Shown one piece after another: positions 4,812 to 5,890 of a DNA stretch of 5,890 nt (its first letter is position 1; each line of letters begins with the position of its first letter). Location: contig JAEZDR010000043.1 of NCBI GenBank assembly GCA_023433265.1, positions 1-5,890 on the forward strand. The letters are read 5' to 3'. Under the pieces are notes generated by a model. The model did not search any database. It was not told where the DNA came from and saw only the letters and a list, made by a program, of their open reading frames with translations. Both the position numbers and the translations under genes were made by a program. This DNA comes from Bacteroidota bacterium (GTDB lineage Bacteria; Bacteroidota; Bacteroidia; Chitinophagales; Chitinophagaceae).

Positions 4812-5890
4812 ATGGCATTTGACATTGAAATGATAGAAAAGGTGTACGCCGAACTACCGTCACGCATTCAAAGTGCGAGGCAGAAAGTTGGCAGGCCCCT
4901 CACCTTAGCCGAGAAAATCCTGTACTCCCACCTCCACCCTGACACAGAACTGCAAGCATTTGAAAGAGGTAAAAACTATGTAGACTTTGCCCCAGACCGG
5001 GTTGCCATGCAGGACGCTACTGCACAGATGGCGCTTCTTCAGTTTATGCAGGCAGGACGCCCCAAGGTGGCTGTGCCATCTACTGTGCACTGCGACCACC
5101 TGATACAGGCTAAAGATGGTGCGAATGCTGACCTGAGTACTGCCATGACAACCAACAAGGAAGTTTATGACTTTCTTGCTTCTGTTTCAAATAAATACGG
5201 CATTGGTTTCTGGAAACCGGGCGCCGGAATCATACACCAGGTGGTATTGGAAAACTACGCCTTCCCGGGTGGGTTAATGATCGGTACTGATTCGCATACA
5301 CCCAACGCAGGTGGGCTGGGAATGATAGCCATAGGCGTAGGAGGTGCAGATGCGTGCGATGTAATGGCAGGCCTTCCATGGGAACTGAAGTGGCCTAAAC
5401 TTATCGGTATCAAATTAACCGGCAAGCTGAATGGTTGGGCATCAGCAAAAGATATTATCCTGAAAGTTGCGGGTATTCTTACCGTTAAAGGTGGTACGGG
5501 TGCTATCGTAGAATATTTTGGCGACGGCGCTGACAGTATTAGCGCAACCGGCAAAGCCACTATCTGTAACATGGGTGCAGAGATTGGCGCCACCTGTTCG
5601 TTGTTTGCTTACGACAGTAAGATGGCTGACTACCTGAAAGGTACAGGCCGCGCAGACATTGCAGAGCTGGCAAACGGAATTATTGAACACCTGCGTCCTG
5701 ACCAGGAAGTTTATGACGATGCCGCAAAATATTATGATGAACTTATTGAATTGAACCTGTCTGAACTGGAACCCCATATTAACGGACCTTTTACACCAGA
5801 CCTTGCATGGCCTATCAGCAAGTTTGCAGAAGCTGTTCGCAACCATGAGTGGCCCGAACAACTTGAAGTAGCATTGATTGGTTCCTGTAC
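4812..5890 (+). CDS. acnA: Aconitate hydratase, mitochondrial type (3'-truncated by the window edge)
   Basis: A TCA-cycle enzyme that interconverts citrate and isocitrate via cis-aconitate using a [4Fe-4S] cluster. The frame is open from the ATG at 4812 to the window end, giving 359 complete codons, about half of the usual ~750-residue protein. It is recognisably closer to eukaryotic mitochondrial aconitase than to E. coli AcnA or AcnB. Shared blocks include 'RPLTLAEKI' (28-36), 'DRVAMQDATAQMA' (62-74), 'VPSTVHCDHLI' (88-98), 'GFWKPGAGIIHQ' (132-143), 'IGTDSHTPN' (157-165), 'KVAGILTVKGGTGAIVEY' (218-235) and 'ELEPHINGPFTPDLA' (318-332). Substrate-site residues Q67 and D160-S161-H162 are present, as are H93 and H142. 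The last complete codon is C359 of 'IGSC', the first of three cluster cysteines; the other two lie beyond the edge. There is no N-terminal targeting extension. The symbol follows usage for Bacteroides; the clade differs from E. coli AcnA. A TACCTTTG promoter box lies upstream. Confidence 0.96.
   Translation, partial: MAFDIEMIEKVYAELPSRIQSARQKVGRPLTLAEKILYSHLHPDTELQAFERGKNYVDFAPDRVAMQDATAQMALLQFMQAGRPKVAVPSTVHCDHLIQAKDGANADLSTAMTTNKEVYDFLASVSNKYGIGFWKPGAGIIHQVVLENYAFPGGLMIGTDSHTPNAGGLGMIAIGVGGADACDVMAGLPWELKWPKLIGIKLTGKLNGWASAKDIILKVAGILTVKGGTGAIVEYFGDGADSISATGKATICNMGAEIGATCSLFAYDSKMADYLKGTGRADIAELANGIIEHLRPDQEVYDDAAKYYDELIELNLSELEPHINGPFTPDLAWPISKFAEAVRNHEWPEQLEVALIGSC

Noticed and set aside
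5255..5861. Two overlapping minus-strand open frames inside the aconitase gene
   Set aside because: They are shadows of the conserved aconitase reading frame and show no start context or domain of their own.

Overview
The window looks like ordinary chromosomal core sequence from a Bacteroidota bacterium, probably close to Chitinophagaceae. This is inferred from four things: genes lack Shine-Dalgarno sequences; two upstream regions carry perfect matches to the Bacteroidota -7 promoter box TAnnTTTG (1712-1719 and 4770-4777); the aconitase is of the mitochondrial type; and the arginyl-tRNA synthetase, Cys-tailed cation transporter and small PspC protein all read like Bacteroidota versions. Species cannot be fixed from the sequence.

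Layout from left to right: (1) The 3' part of a lipoprotein gene (+, to 659), whose signal peptide and lipobox can be read back to the window edge. (2) A cation diffusion facilitator transporter (-, 652-1638, possibly to 1701), whose stop codon overlaps the lipoprotein gene tail to tail by 8 bp. A strong 15-bp hairpin at 691-726 lies inside its 3' coding end and may end lipoprotein transcription. (3) A divergent intergenic region with a promoter box and a small dyad, then argS (+, 1737-3515) and kdsA (+, 3534-4352), 18 bp apart and probably cotranscribed. (4) A 125-bp convergent gap (4353-4477) in which I find no RNA gene and no convincing terminator. (5) A small PspC-domain membrane protein (-, 4478-4699). 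(6) A 112-bp divergent gap with a promoter box, then the first 359 codons of a mitochondrial-type aconitase (+, from 4812), cut by the right edge just at its first iron-sulfur cysteine.

The genes serve separate housekeeping roles: translation (argS), lipopolysaccharide core synthesis (kdsA), metal efflux (CDF), envelope or stress (PspC, lipoprotein) and the TCA cycle (aconitase). There is no mobile element, CRISPR array, RNA gene, defence cassette or biosynthetic cluster, and no gap between genes exceeds 300 bp. I found no previously undescribed system. The points most worth a second look are the coding-embedded hairpin, the unusual metal-site residues and Cys tail of the transporter, and the dyad over the argS promoter.
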